28,675 nucleotides of DNA, taken from a virus. The notes below the pieces were generated by a model. That model ran no database searches. It saw nothing but the letters and a program-made list of their open reading frames with translations, and had not been told where the DNA came from. The position numbers and the translations under genes were made by a program. The number at the start of each line of letters is the position of its first letter. Positions within the stretch are counted from its first letter, which is position 1. The stretch is taken from positions 1 through 28,675 of IMG/VR virus record IMGVR_UViG_3300009194_000040, one strand, 5' to 3'. Below are positions 21,074-28,557 of this stretch, piece by piece.

Positions 21074-22171
21074 TTATTCGGAGACGGCCTCGGCCGTGCG
21101 TTGAGTGTTGCGGCTGATGTCGCGGATATCCTGGGCCTGCGTCTTCACGGCGCCAAAGTAGCGGTCCATGTTGCTCTGGAAAGCGGTGAACCCACCAGTG
21201 CGTGCGAGCTGATCGCCCGATACCGCGGATACGGCAACCATCTTTCCGGCCGGGCTTCCTTCAAAGGATGCATTGCGCATCAGTTCCGCCCTCTTTTCGC
21301 GGGCTTCTCTGCGGGCCTGCAGCTCGGTGTCCTGTTCATCCATTGATGTCCTGAATGCCTGCAGGCTTTGCGAGATGATGTTTTGAGTTTCACTCACAAC
21401 ACCTTTGCCTGAAATCATGTTAACGAACGTCTGCGATCGCATTCTGGCGAATGTGTCGAACATATTTCCAACAGCCTCCAGCAGCTTAAAAAACGGCACC
21501 ACCACGTTGGCTATCAACGAGCCTGTGCCTGCAGCCATCGTTTTGTTCATGATCTCCACCCGATCATTGGCTTCGTCGAGTGTGGTGATGACCTCATTCG
21601 ACATGACCATGCCGAGGTTCCTAGCCTGCTGAGCGGCTTCTCCAAGGCCTTCGACCATTGAAGGGATCAGTGCGCCAGCCCCTCTGCCTGCGAGTTCTCG
21701 AAACGGTTCGAGCAGTTGCTGGGGATTCGATACGTTCTCGAAGGCCTTTCCGATCTTCAGGAAGATGTCCTCGAGTTTGGCCGTCTTCAGCTCTTCTGCA
21801 GTGATCCCGAACTTGGTGAATGCTGCAATCAGGCCTTGGTTTCCTTGGAGTGCACCAGTCCTAGCCACCGCGATTTTCTCGAGTGCGCCGCTGACTCCTT
21901 CCAGGCTTCCACCAGACATCTCTGCGGCAAACTGCATCTCCTGCAGGAACTCCGCGGTAACACCGAGCTGAGTCGACAGGTCGTTGATTTTTCCGGCTGC
22001 ATCAATGGCCTGCATCCCGAACTGGGCGAGCTTGTCGACGGTGAAGATATTCGCCAGCGACGAGCTGATTTCCCGGCTGATACCTTTGGCCAACGACGTG
22101 GCCCTCTTGGCACCTGTTTCAAAGGCCGTACCGTCGAACCCCAGCTTTGCCAACAGTGAGAAGATTGCCAT
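21074..22171 (-). CDS. Tape measure protein (short, 365 aa)
   Basis: The product is mostly alpha-helical with long Ala-rich stretches, typical of tape measure proteins. Features include LAQFGMQAIDAAGKINDLSTQLGVTAEFLQEMQ, FGITAEELKTAKLEDIF and a hydrophobic central stretch (LIANVVVPFFKLLEAVG) which may be the membrane-active part. A length near 365 residues would set a tail of about 50-60 nm at the usual 0.15 nm per residue (rule of thumb). The ATG at 22171 is 2 bases after the preceding stop; an in-frame extension to 22231 overlaps that gene and is less likely. Confidence 0.8.
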   Translation of the reverse strand: MAIFSLLAKLGFDGTAFETGAKRATSLAKGISREISSSLANIFTVDKLAQFGMQAIDAAGKINDLSTQLGVTAEFLQEMQFAAEMSGGSLEGVSGALEKIAVARTGALQGNQGLIAAFTKFGITAEELKTAKLEDIFLKIGKAFENVSNPQQLLEPFRELAGRGAGALIPSMVEGLGEAAQQARNLGMVMSNEVITTLDEANDRVEIMNKTMAAGTGSLIANVVVPFFKLLEAVGNMFDTFARMRSQTFVNMISGKGVVSETQNIISQSLQAFRTSMDEQDTELQARREAREKRAELMRNASFEGSPAGKMVAVSAVSGDQLARTGGFTAFQSNMDRYFGAVKTQAQDIRDISRNTQRTAEAVSE

Positions 22172-22173
22172 GG

Positions 22174-22731
22174 TCAGTTTTGAGGGTGTTGCTGCGCCCA
22201 ACGCCACAAGGCCTCGTCCTTGGCGCTCCACAGCTCGACGTCACCATGGGTCTCGGCTCGAGCTAGGACAAGCCTTTCGGCATCACCTATCGGCATTGAT
22301 AGCACGGTTTCCTCGCTCAGACCAAGGTCGAGGCAGCAGGCCATCATTCTCTCAGGCCAAGGCATCGACAGCGCCTTTTTCACGCCCGGCTTGGTCAGGA
22401 TCTCCGGCGCCGTAGATTGGCCGGCCATCCAGTTGTTCCATTTCTCGAACTCGACCTCGAACGACAGCTTGATGGTTTTGCGCGTCCAAAAACGAACTGC
22501 AATACCTCGGAGAGGTGATCGCATCGTTTTAAGTGATTCGCTGATAGGCTGGGAGCAGATCAGAACCGCCTGCATGAGTTCCGGCCTGCCAACCTCACCA
22601 CCGACAACAAGCGGAGACTGCAGTCGGTGCAGAACCAACGAATGCCCTACAGAAAACGGAACAAGGCGCAGCCCCATCACAATCGGACAGGGTGGCGCCG
22701 TGGCGATCAGAATGTCGGCTAGGCCGATCAC
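22174..22731 (-). CDS. Tail assembly chaperone-like protein (185 aa)
   Basis: The GTG at 22731 in a GTGA overlap with the tube gene is the chosen start; a longer upstream frame would lie inside the tube gene. The product stands between tube and tape measure, the place of tail assembly chaperones. It has an EKWNNWMAGQSTAP region, PWPERMMACCLDLGLSEETV and ends ALWRWAQQHPQN. The tryptophan-rich helical C-terminus fits chaperones of this kind. I found no clear programmed frameshift product. Confidence 0.55.
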   Translation of the reverse strand: MIGLADILIATAPPCPIVMGLRLVPFSVGHSLVLHRLQSPLVVGGEVGRPELMQAVLICSQPISESLKTMRSPLRGIAVRFWTRKTIKLSFEVEFEKWNNWMAGQSTAPEILTKPGVKKALSMPWPERMMACCLDLGLSEETVLSMPIGDAERLVLARAETHGDVELWSAKDEALWRWAQQHPQN

Positions 22732-23204
22732 AGGTTGGTGGCGGCGCCCGAGGCGGTCAGGTTGGTGTAGCGCTTCAGCGTGATGGTGCCGGTAGCCTTG
22801 CCGGTCTGGGTCGTCTTGATAGAGCCACCGCCGGAGTAGATCCAACGGTTGCCGGTGGCCGCGTTGATGGCGTCGGCATAACCACCGATTTCGATCACGG
22901 GAGCTCCGGTAATGACGCAAGTGCCGTTGACATCCGGCAGGCTGGCAGCCAGCAGGGCATTGGCAGCGCTGGCGCCGCTCGGGATGAAGTTGAGTGTCAG
23001 CGTCAGGCGGTTGTTGTATCCGATGTGACCGACAACCTCGCCCGAGCTGTTTCGCACCTCTTCGGTGTCGGCTTCGTGCGTGATGTCGTAGCTCTCGACG
23101 TCGGGCGCGACGTAGCCTGTGACAACGAGGTTCCCCGCGGCGTCATAGAGCGCCATCGAGGCCGGTGATCCAAAAACGTATTTACTGCCTTGAGTGTTAG
23201 CCAT
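22728..23204 (-). CDS. Major tail tube protein
   Basis: The 158-residue protein has the features of a siphophage tube subunit: a beta-rich fold starting MANTQGSKYVFGS, a central VESYDITHEADTEEVRNSSG, then GHIGYNNRLTLTLNF and a C-terminal SIKTTQTGKATGTITLKRY. The start of the motif set (hydrophobic strands with conserved DITHEAD) resembles TP901/lambda-V-like tube proteins. Position before the chaperone and tape measure supports it. The ATG follows CTGTAACACATTACT, no Shine-Dalgarno, as in other abundant virion genes here. Confidence 0.7.
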   Translation of the reverse strand: MANTQGSKYVFGSPASMALYDAAGNLVVTGYVAPDVESYDITHEADTEEVRNSSGEVVGHIGYNNRLTLTLNFIPSGASAANALLAASLPDVNGTCVITGAPVIEIGGYADAINAATGNRWIYSGGGSIKTTQTGKATGTITLKRYTNLTASGAATNL

Positions 23205-23213
23205 AGTAATGTG

Positions 23214-23696
23214 TTACAGGGTTGCGGAACAATACAGCGTGAAAGTCCGGGTGAACGTCCTGGACCTATTTGAAATTGAAGATGCACCGAAATCAAGCGG
23301 TGCGGCGAACTGCGCCGTGAATGGACCACTGGCGTTGTCCTGGTCGGCATCTAGCACAGATGCACCATTCGCGTCGAAAAGCGGCAGAATGAGGCTGTCC
23401 AGCGCCGCCACGGTGGTCAGCACATCGGCCTCGTCGGTGTCGTCGGCCGATAGCTGCAGCTCGACCTCCATATTGACCTCGCAGGTCAGATCGGTGCGCT
23501 GCATTGGCCGCGCAGAAGTCGACGAGACAACCACCCGCGGAAAATTGGGCATGGTGTCCTGCTCGTCGGGATCGTCGTACAGGCCGCGGCTGTAGGATGT
23601 CAGGAACGACGGGGTGCCGGCGCCGGCCCCAGACCAATCTCCGGAGGCTAGGTAGTCGACAAGCGCCTTCTCGGCTCTGGGTGCAACGCCGTTCAT
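23214..23696 (-). CDS. Tail terminator-like protein (160 aa)
   Basis: Located immediately before the tube gene and overlapping the neck gene as ATGA, it fits a tail terminator or tail-completion protein. The sequence has an N-terminal helix (APRAEKALVDYLASG), a beta core with FPRVVVSSTSA, CEVNMEVELQLS and the C-terminal SRTFTRTFTLYCSATL, compatible with this alpha/beta fold. Several Asp/Glu-rich loops are present. The family cannot be proven from the sequence alone. Confidence 0.55.
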   Translation of the reverse strand: MNGVAPRAEKALVDYLASGDWSGAGAGTPSFLTSYSRGLYDDPDEQDTMPNFPRVVVSSTSARPMQRTDLTCEVNMEVELQLSADDTDEADVLTTVAALDSLILPLFDANGASVLDADQDNASGPFTAQFAAPLDFGASSISNRSRTFTRTFTLYCSATL

Positions 23697-24490
23697 TTGA
23701 TGTCGATGCCGTTATCTACCAACACCTGCCCATTGGCAAGCAGTGCATCGGTCAGGTGAGTCGATAGTTCCGCCAGCTCGTCGTCGTAGGCCTTCTGCAT
23801 CGACGAATCATAGATCGACTTCACTCGACCGAGTTGATTGTCGGCGATGCCGGACTGCATCAGCACCGATGCCGTTGGATTCCAGCCAGGCACAGCTTGA
23901 AAGCCTTTTGCCCTGGTGCCCTTGTGAACGGCGACGTTTTCCGCTGGAAGGCCGTATTGGTTGGCGATGGCTACCAACGCTGCGTTGGGCTTTTTCGGGG
24001 CCTTGTATCCGGCCGGTTTCACAAGCGGCTTCCACTTCGGCTTGTCGTATTGGCTGAAGCCTTTGTTGAAAACTCGGATTGCCTTGACCACACCGGAGCG
24101 CAGGTAACCTACCGACCCGATGGCCTTACGGTAGACTGCCGATGCAGCCTGCTTCATTTCCTCGCCGTACAAACCGCGGCGGCCGGCCTTGCGTTCTCGG
24201 GCCTGAGCGATCAGATGAACACGGCGCAGCAAACGGCTCTTGCCGATGCGCTTGCCGGTCTTCTTGCTCTTCCGGTTGATGTCTCCGAGCGGTTTGGAAA
24301 GGTAGTCTGCGATGCGTGCGCGTTCCGATGCCGGGCTCTTGGGAGGCACCAGAACGAACAAGCGGACCATCAGGTAGAACATCCGGGCGTTCACCGCCTT
24401 GTCGAGATCACGGGTGGTGGCCAAGAGGTACTGCTTCAGCGCAGCGTCGAACCTCGAGGAATCCACCGTGATATTGACGACAGGCCTCAT
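23693..24490 (-). CDS. Neck or minor capsid-like protein (265 aa)
   Basis: The preferred ATG is at 24490 (MRPVVNITVDSS) in an ATGA overlap with the upstream gene, giving 265 residues. It begins with a beta-like stretch and SRFDAALKQYLLATTRDLDKAVNARMFYLM, similar in style to HK97 gp10-like neck proteins. A highly basic middle follows (RKSKKTGKRIGKSRLLRRVH), which could contact DNA or RNA. The family is not certain. It is followed by the tail terminator-like gene. Confidence 0.5.
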   Translation of the reverse strand: MRPVVNITVDSSRFDAALKQYLLATTRDLDKAVNARMFYLMVRLFVLVPPKSPASERARIADYLSKPLGDINRKSKKTGKRIGKSRLLRRVHLIAQARERKAGRRGLYGEEMKQAASAVYRKAIGSVGYLRSGVVKAIRVFNKGFSQYDKPKWKPLVKPAGYKAPKKPNAALVAIANQYGLPAENVAVHKGTRAKGFQAVPGWNPTASVLMQSGIADNQLGRVKSIYDSSMQKAYDDELAELSTHLTDALLANGQVLVDNGIDIK

Positions 24491-24942
24491 TTGCTCTTGG
24501 CCCCGAGTTCGAGGCTGTAATAGGCGCCTGAAGCGTCCACGCGGCACGATAGGATGCGCAGCGTGCGGCCTTGGTACATGAGCGTGCGCCCGACCACCGG
24601 CCGAGGTTTGCAGAAGGTCAAAGCGATGCGGTCGGTGTTCTCCAAGAGAACGAACCCGGAGTCCTCACGCTGCAGCCTCGAGAAGGTCGTGCCCTGGTCG
24701 AGCGTGTACAGCGTCGAGTCCATGGAGACGAGCGTGCTATCGCAGGTCTTCCAATCGGAGAACATGACCAGGATTCGGGATGTCACGTTGTCCTGAAACC
24801 CGCCTGCCACCGGGGTGTTGGCATCGGCGACCGCGGCCGGGATGCACCGGATCGACGAGCCCTCCCAGATGAACATCGGCGCCCCGAGCATCTGCTGGAG
24901 CACCGTCATGCCCTGCTGGAGACTGGATCCGATGGTGGTCAT
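24487..24942 (-). CDS. Head-closure-like connector protein (151 aa)
   Basis: The product looks beta-rich: MFIWEGSSIRCIPAAV, RILVMFSDWK, FVLLENTDRIALTF and RTLRILSCRVDASGAYYSLEL. Position between a fibre-like gene and the neck protein suggests head closure or a connector. The start overlaps the preceding stop by one base (TGATG). No Shine-Dalgarno is seen. Function is by position only. Confidence 0.5.
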   Translation of the reverse strand: MTTIGSSLQQGMTVLQQMLGAPMFIWEGSSIRCIPAAVADANTPVAGGFQDNVTSRILVMFSDWKTCDSTLVSMDSTLYTLDQGTTFSRLQREDSGFVLLENTDRIALTFCKPRPVVGRTLMYQGRTLRILSCRVDASGAYYSLELGAKSK

Positions 24943-25442
24943 CAGCAGGTGAAGTAAACGCCCGAGACAAGGATCCGGCTGGTGGCTTGGAGCTGGCTGG
25001 CCAGGCTCGAGATGTCGCCGGTTTCGTAGTGGCTGAGTTGGCAGTAGGACGTGCCGCCGACCACCTTGCCGATCACCGCGGTCTTGGCCTGCGTGGTGGC
25101 ATTATCGAGCCAGATCGAAACCGCGGCATCATAGGTCGACGTATCGGGCAGGCTCAGGCGGAGTTCGCCGGTGGCGCTGCCAGTCACCGAGTTGATCGTC
25201 AGATCCGCGGTGAAGGTGGTGACGAACCCGATGGACGTGTGCCGAGCGGTGTTGACGGTGAAAGCGAACGTCCGGCCGCCACCGGAATCGGTCAGCGTCG
25301 GCACCCAGGTCGACGGCGCCACAAGCGGGAGCGCGGCGTAGATCTCGTCGAAGTTGTCGTTGATCTTCTGGCCGGCGCCCCGGAGCGTGTCGCCGGTGTT
25401 GTCGTTGGCGATTGCGCCGATGTTGATGGTTTGCTGGGCCAT
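24942..25442 (-). CDS. Tail fibre-like protein with INDNFDEIY motif (166 aa)
   Basis: The N-terminus has NIGAIANDNTGDTLRGAGQK followed by INDNFDEIYAAL, a motif often seen at the start of phage tail-fibre and virion attachment proteins. The rest is beta-rich (FAFTVNTARHTSIGFVTTF, GELRLSLPDTSTYDAAVSIWLD). It lies between the lipoprotein and the connector genes. It could be a short fibre or a decoration protein. The ATG follows CCAAGAACTGATC without a Shine-Dalgarno sequence. Confidence 0.6.
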   Translation of the reverse strand: MAQQTINIGAIANDNTGDTLRGAGQKINDNFDEIYAALPLVAPSTWVPTLTDSGGGRTFAFTVNTARHTSIGFVTTFTADLTINSVTGSATGELRLSLPDTSTYDAAVSIWLDNATTQAKTAVIGKVVGGTSYCQLSHYETGDISSLASQLQATSRILVSGVYFTC

Positions 25443-25444
25443 GA

Positions 25445-25675
25445 TCAGTTCTTGGGTAAAACGTACCAGCCGGCAGGCAGCGTCACCTTGGACGGCCCCA
25501 CCAGCTTCTTGTCCTTGTCGAATCCGTAGACGCTGGCCTGCACAGGCTTGGCCAGCATCACCGGATCACCGTGCGGCACCATCACCACCTTCGTCTGCTG
25601 GCAGCCCAGGCAGATCGGCAATGCGATCAGCCAGATCAGCCTTGAGCTGCTCAGGTGCTTTGCCGTGTTGAACAT
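25445..25675 (-). CDS. Lipoprotein with lipobox, Rz1/o-spanin-like candidate
   Basis: The 76-residue product starts inside the preceding gene in another frame. It has a signal sequence with basic start and hydrophobic LIWLIALPICLGC, so Cys25 would be lipidated. The mature part is QQTKVVMVPHGDPVMLAKPV and ends VTLPAGWYVLPKN, short and proline-containing. Embedding in another frame and a lipid anchor resemble the Rz1 outer-membrane spanin subunit, but Rz1-like proteins vary so much that the call is tentative. It requires a Gram-negative-type outer membrane. Confidence 0.6.
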   Translation of the reverse strand: MFNTAKHLSSSRLIWLIALPICLGCQQTKVVMVPHGDPVMLAKPVQASVYGFDKDKKLVGPSKVTLPAGWYVLPKN

Positions 25676-25739
25676 CGGTGGGTGGTGTTTCTCTGAACCA
25701 GTCGAGCAGGGCCTTGAGAATCTGGTAGATCCAATTCAC
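25566..25739 (-). CDS. Small coupled protein in lysis region (57 aa)
   Basis: The GTG at 25739 overlaps the upstream holin-like gene as GTGA. The product begins with an amphipathic aromatic helix (NWIYQILKALLDWFRETPP) and continues with APEQLKADLADRIADLPGLPADEGG. It lacks an obvious membrane segment, so it does not fit a standard i-spanin well. Its second half overlaps the lipoprotein gene over 110 bases in another frame. Function is unknown. Confidence 0.5.
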   Translation of the reverse strand: MNWIYQILKALLDWFRETPPTDVQHGKAPEQLKADLADRIADLPGLPADEGGDGAAR

Positions 25740-25927
25740 TCGGGCTTCTTCTCGGTCTCCTTGGCATCCTTGGCCATGATCAGGCCGAACCCGGCAGTCG
25801 CCGCGGCAATGGTCGAGGCTAGGTCGACAGTGGTCGCAGGATCGCCGTCGAAGAGAGCCTTGAGAGCGCCGCCGATGGCAACGAGGATGGCGCCGATACC
25901 GGCCAGCGTAGTCTTGGTGTTTTTCAT
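25736..25927 (-). CDS. Holin-like two-segment membrane protein (63 aa)
   Basis: The ATG at 25927 overlaps the previous stop as ATGA. The product MKNTKTTLAGIGAILVAIGG has a first hydrophobic segment at about 7-26, an acidic loop FDGDPATTVD, a second segment at 36-52 (STIAAATAGFGLIMA), and a charged tail KDAKETEKKPE. This is the general layout of small phage holins. It would form the inner membrane lesion that releases the lysin. Two similar genes in a row suggest holin and antiholin, which is inference. Confidence 0.65.
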   Translation of the reverse strand: MKNTKTTLAGIGAILVAIGGALKALFDGDPATTVDLASTIAAATAGFGLIMAKDAKETEKKPE

Positions 25928-26100
25928 TTCTTGAAGAAGAGCTTGTAGGCGCCGTAGAGCGCACAGATCAGACCAACCACAGCAGTCGCCAGTCGGACCC
26001 AATCGGTCAGCACCGGGATGAACGATGCCGCCGTAGCACCGGCAGCGGCTGCAAGTGAGATGATCGGGCCGTTGGTTCCTGCGTGGTTGGTCGCGTCCAT
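25924..26100 (-). CDS. Second small membrane protein, holin/antiholin-like (58 aa)
   Basis: The ATG at 26100 follows GAGTAACAC and the stop overlaps the next ATG. The product has two hydrophobic segments at about 12-31 (PIISLAAAAGATAASFIPVL) and 37-56 (ATAVVGLICALYGAYKLFF), separated by TDWVR, and ends with KK. It is shorter than usual gene-finding limits but the tight coupling supports it. It may be a holin partner. Confidence 0.6.
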   Translation of the reverse strand: MDATNHAGTNGPIISLAAAAGATAASFIPVLTDWVRLATAVVGLICALYGAYKLFFKK

Positions 26101-26103
26101 GTG

Positions 26104-26253
26104 TTACTCAGGCTTGGCTTGGGCAGCATTGAGGATCAGATCGACGAGCGGAAGAGCGGCACGGGCGTTGGCCACACCACCGGCCTTCACAGCAACGTCG
26201 ATGAGCTGGAGCAAGCTATTGGCCTGCTCCTGAGTGAGTTCGATCTTGATCAT
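26104..26253 (-). CDS. Small helical protein, unknown (49 aa)
   Basis: The ATG at 26253 is one base after the previous stop; an upstream in-frame extension would overlap that gene. The product MIKIELTQEQANSLLQLIDV continues AGGVANARAALPLVDLILNAAQAKPE and looks like two amphipathic helices. No Shine-Dalgarno is seen. Similar short helical proteins are common before phage holins. Function is unknown. Confidence 0.6.
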   Translation of the reverse strand: MIKIELTQEQANSLLQLIDVAVKAGGVANARAALPLVDLILNAAQAKPE

Positions 26254-26254
26254 A

Positions 26255-26734
26255 TCAGGCCGCAGTGTCGGCAGACACAGGCTGATCCGCAACGATTTCC
26301 TGCGCCGAAGACGGCTCGGAATCGGCCTGCGTCGCCAAAACCGGCGTCACCTGAGGCAGCATCGGAGGAACGATTTCAACCGGCGGCGATGAAGGCTGCG
26401 CCACCCACGGCAGCGGCGGAGCGATGACCGGAGGGTTGATCTGGTCGTTGATCTGCTGCGTGACGTTCGCTTCGATGGCGGTCTTGTTCACGCCGTTCTC
26501 GTAGCACCAACCAAGCACCTGTTCCTGCGTCAGATCAGGATACGGCGTGAAGGCCTCCGTAGGAGGAGCGAACGACGCGCTGCCGTAGCAGGTGCCGCTG
26601 TAGGTCTTCGCGTCGTCGCCGGTGCCGGTGGTTTCGGTGCCGTTGCAACGCCAGTCGGCGGTAATCACAACGTCCGTGAGACTGCCTTCGGTCGGCTTAA
26701 CGAGAAGGCGTTCGATGATCCAAGAGATGTTCAT
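26255..26734 (-). CDS. Conserved-looking phage protein of DUF7936-like type (159 aa)
   Basis: The N-terminal half resembles a small protein common beside phage tail-fibre genes: WIIERLLVKPTEGSLTDVVI, then ADWRCNGTE, TYPYPDL-like FTPYPDLTQEQVLGWCYE and IEANVTQQINDQINPP. I recall this family as DUF7936 but cannot check. The C-terminal 60 residues are Pro/Val/Ala/Glu rich and disordered. It follows the fibre gene and precedes the small lysis-region proteins. Function is unknown. Confidence 0.65.
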   Translation of the reverse strand: MNISWIIERLLVKPTEGSLTDVVITADWRCNGTETTGTGDDAKTYSGTCYGSASFAPPTEAFTPYPDLTQEQVLGWCYENGVNKTAIEANVTQQINDQINPPVIAPPLPWVAQPSSPPVEIVPPMLPQVTPVLATQADSEPSSAQEIVADQPVSADTAA

Positions 26735-26745
26735 GGTGGTATGGA

Positions 26746-28005
26746 TTAGGCGTTAGCGAGCGTGGTGACAGTGCCGGAAGATCCACGGTACTTCAGCGCA
26801 CCGGCTTCGACGTAGAGCTGGCCACCAGTCACGTTGGCCGTAGGAGCGGTGCCGTTGGCAATCTGGATGGTCTTGGCAGCGGTAGTTCCAGCAGCGGTAA
26901 GACCGACGAGCAAGTTGCCGAGGGCGTCGAGCGTCATCGCTTGGGTGAAGGTGATGGCGTTGCCAGCGGTGCCGCTGGGGGCGGTGTACCAGCTATGTAT
27001 TCCAGCTTCCTGACGGTACTGTGTGGCAAAATTGGAACCGATGTATGTGTTGTTACCAGCACCGTTGATAAACCAATTCTGCCCAATAATAGCAGCAAAG
27101 TTGTCGGTTCTGGAAGCTAGACAAGCAGAGGCACCAACTTGAACCGCCTTCCAACTCGAAAACCACGCACTCGGCGTAACCCCCACGCCGACGTTTGCAG
27201 CCGCATCAATTGTAACAGCTTCGCGGTAAACGCTGGCGTTCGCGGACGCGACGATCAGCTTGAGACTTCCAGCGGTGGAATTGTCAGCACCAAGCGCAAG
27301 TATGCGCGAACCGCTGGAGTAATCGAAAGACAGTGCGTTTGCGGTCGGGTTGCTGGACAGGTTCCCGATAGAACCTGTCGTCAGGAACGCACCATTCGTC
27401 TGAACCTTTCCAACGGTAGGCACAACCCCCACGCCCAGCCCCGTGGAGTTCAGGGTCATTCGAGTGCCGCCTGCGCCGTCGAGCCAAGTGAACACCCCAG
27501 AAGGATCAATCCGATACTGTTCGTTTCCGCTAACAACAAACCGCATTCTGTTCGTCGAATGATCATATCCAACTTCGCCAACAGAAGACGAATCGACGTC
27601 ACCAAAGTTGATCCGAACTTGCGACGTGTTCGGACCAATCAAAGTCAAATCATTGGCAACAGCACTCGCGCCGGTGATTCGAGCCACGGCAAACGAACTC
27701 GTCGCCGTCGAAGCTCCAGTCGCAAGAATATCAAGCAGATGAGCAGGACTCGCCGTATTAATACCCACCCGATTGTTCGTCGAATCAACCTTCAGCGTAC
27801 TCGTGTCCACCGTCAGATCGCCGGTGATGGTGGCGGAGGCGAGGGTGGCGGTGGGAGAACAAGCGAGGATGTTGTTGATGCTGATTCGCTTGGTCGTGCC
27901 GGATGCCGCCATCGACGTATCGGACACGTCTACAATCGGCATCATGTCGTTTGCGGGATCGGCCGCCGTAAGGGCCGTCAGGGCTGTAATCTTAGAGTCT
28001 GCCAT
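26746..28005 (-). CDS. Tail-fibre-like protein (419 aa)
   Basis: The product starts [20 protein letters not shown] and has repeated beta-helix-like motifs: [60 protein letters not shown]. These repeats are typical of environmental-phage fibre and tail-spike proteins. No peptidase S74 end is present. The middle (about 27000-27780) is less GC-rich than the ends, suggesting exchange of the receptor-binding part. The ATG follows AATCAAACTGACCC without a Shine-Dalgarno sequence. Confidence 0.8.
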   Translation of the reverse strand: MADSKITALTALTAADPANDMMPIVDVSDTSMAASGTTKRISINNILACSPTATLASATITGDLTVDTSTLKVDSTNNRVGINTASPAHLLDILATGASTATSSFAVARITGASAVANDLTLIGPNTSQVRINFGDVDSSSVGEVGYDHSTNRMRFVVSGNEQYRIDPSGVFTWLDGAGGTRMTLNSTGLGVGVVPTVGKVQTNGAFLTTGSIGNLSSNPTANALSFDYSSGSRILALGADNSTAGSLKLIVASANASVYREAVTIDAAANVGVGVTPSAWFSSWKAVQVGASACLASRTDNFAAIIGQNWFINGAGNNTYIGSNFATQYRQEAGIHSWYTAPSGTAGNAITFTQAMTLDALGNLLVGLTAAGTTAAKTIQIANGTAPTANVTGGQLYVEAGALKYRGSSGTVTTLANA

Positions 28006-28008
28006 GGG

Positions 28009-28239
28009 TCAGTTTGATTGGATTTGAAGTTTTCCGTCGTCCTCCCGAAAGAGGAAGCCAGCGTCCTCTAGCAGAAGGGAATCAAAGGTGCCGAACGTGA
28101 TTACGATCTTTCCGGTGCCGTCCTCCTGCAGGATAAAGAACTCGTCCTCCTGGAGAAGGTCACGGCGCAGCACAGGCAGGTCGGTGCCACCGGCTTGGCC
28201 CGGGAACAACCTATTCAGTGCTATGCCGTTTGCGATCAT
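28009..28239 (-). CDS. Small protein with repeated acidic motif, unknown (76 aa)
   Basis: The ATG at 28239 directly follows the previous stop. The product has a repeated theme: LLQEDEFFILQEDGTGKIVI and LLLEDAGFLFREDDGKLQIQ, i.e. LxxED followed by hydrophobic-hydrophobic-E/D. It could be a small beta-strand protein of the fibre or capsid. No known family is recognised. No Shine-Dalgarno sequence is present. Confidence 0.6.
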   Translation of the reverse strand: MIANGIALNRLFPGQAGGTDLPVLRRDLLQEDEFFILQEDGTGKIVITFGTFDSLLLEDAGFLFREDDGKLQIQSN

Positions 28240-28500
28240 TTAGCTACGGGCAAGGAAGGCCACCACGCTGCCGGAAGAGATTTGAAAGCCGGTGATGTTG
28301 CCAACCAGCGGGAAGCCCGCCGGGATGGTCTTGGAGGTCCAGGTGCCGCTGATCTGGAAGCCGGTGATCGACGTGAACACCGTCGGCTCAGTCGGGATCA
28401 GTGCCGAGTAATTTCCGGTCTGGGCCGTCGTGGCGGTCACCAGCGCAAAGCCTTCGCGGCCCATGCTGTACTCGGTCGAGATGTCTGCTTGAACGGCCAT
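28240..28500 (-). CDS. Small beta-rich protein, possible capsid decoration (86 aa)
   Basis: The product begins MAVQADISTEYSMGREGFALVTAT and contains two copies of ITGFQIS (residues near 45 and 69) in a TFTSITGFQISG / GNITGFQISSG pattern. It is Thr/Ser/Gly rich and beta-like. It follows the suspected capsid gene, where decoration or stabilising proteins are common, but this is a guess. The ATG has leader CTGATCAAACACA without Shine-Dalgarno. Confidence 0.6.
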   Translation of the reverse strand: MAVQADISTEYSMGREGFALVTATTAQTGNYSALIPTEPTVFTSITGFQISGTWTSKTIPAGFPLVGNITGFQISSGSVVAFLARS

Positions 28501-28517
28501 TGTGTTTGATCAGTAGA

Positions 28518-28547
28518 GGGGGCCCCGGCCCTATTGCCGAGGCCCCC
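28518..28547. terminator. Strong GC-rich hairpin between genes
   Basis: On the plus strand GGGGGCCCCGGC, a six-base loop and GCCGAGGCCCCC form a 12-bp stem with a single G-T wobble. It lies in the 57-base gap between the suspected capsid gene and the 86-residue gene. No T-run follows on the minus strand, so it may be an attenuator, RNA-processing or mRNA-stabilising structure rather than a full terminator. Confidence 0.5.
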
Positions 28548-28557
28548 GGGTTGTCTG

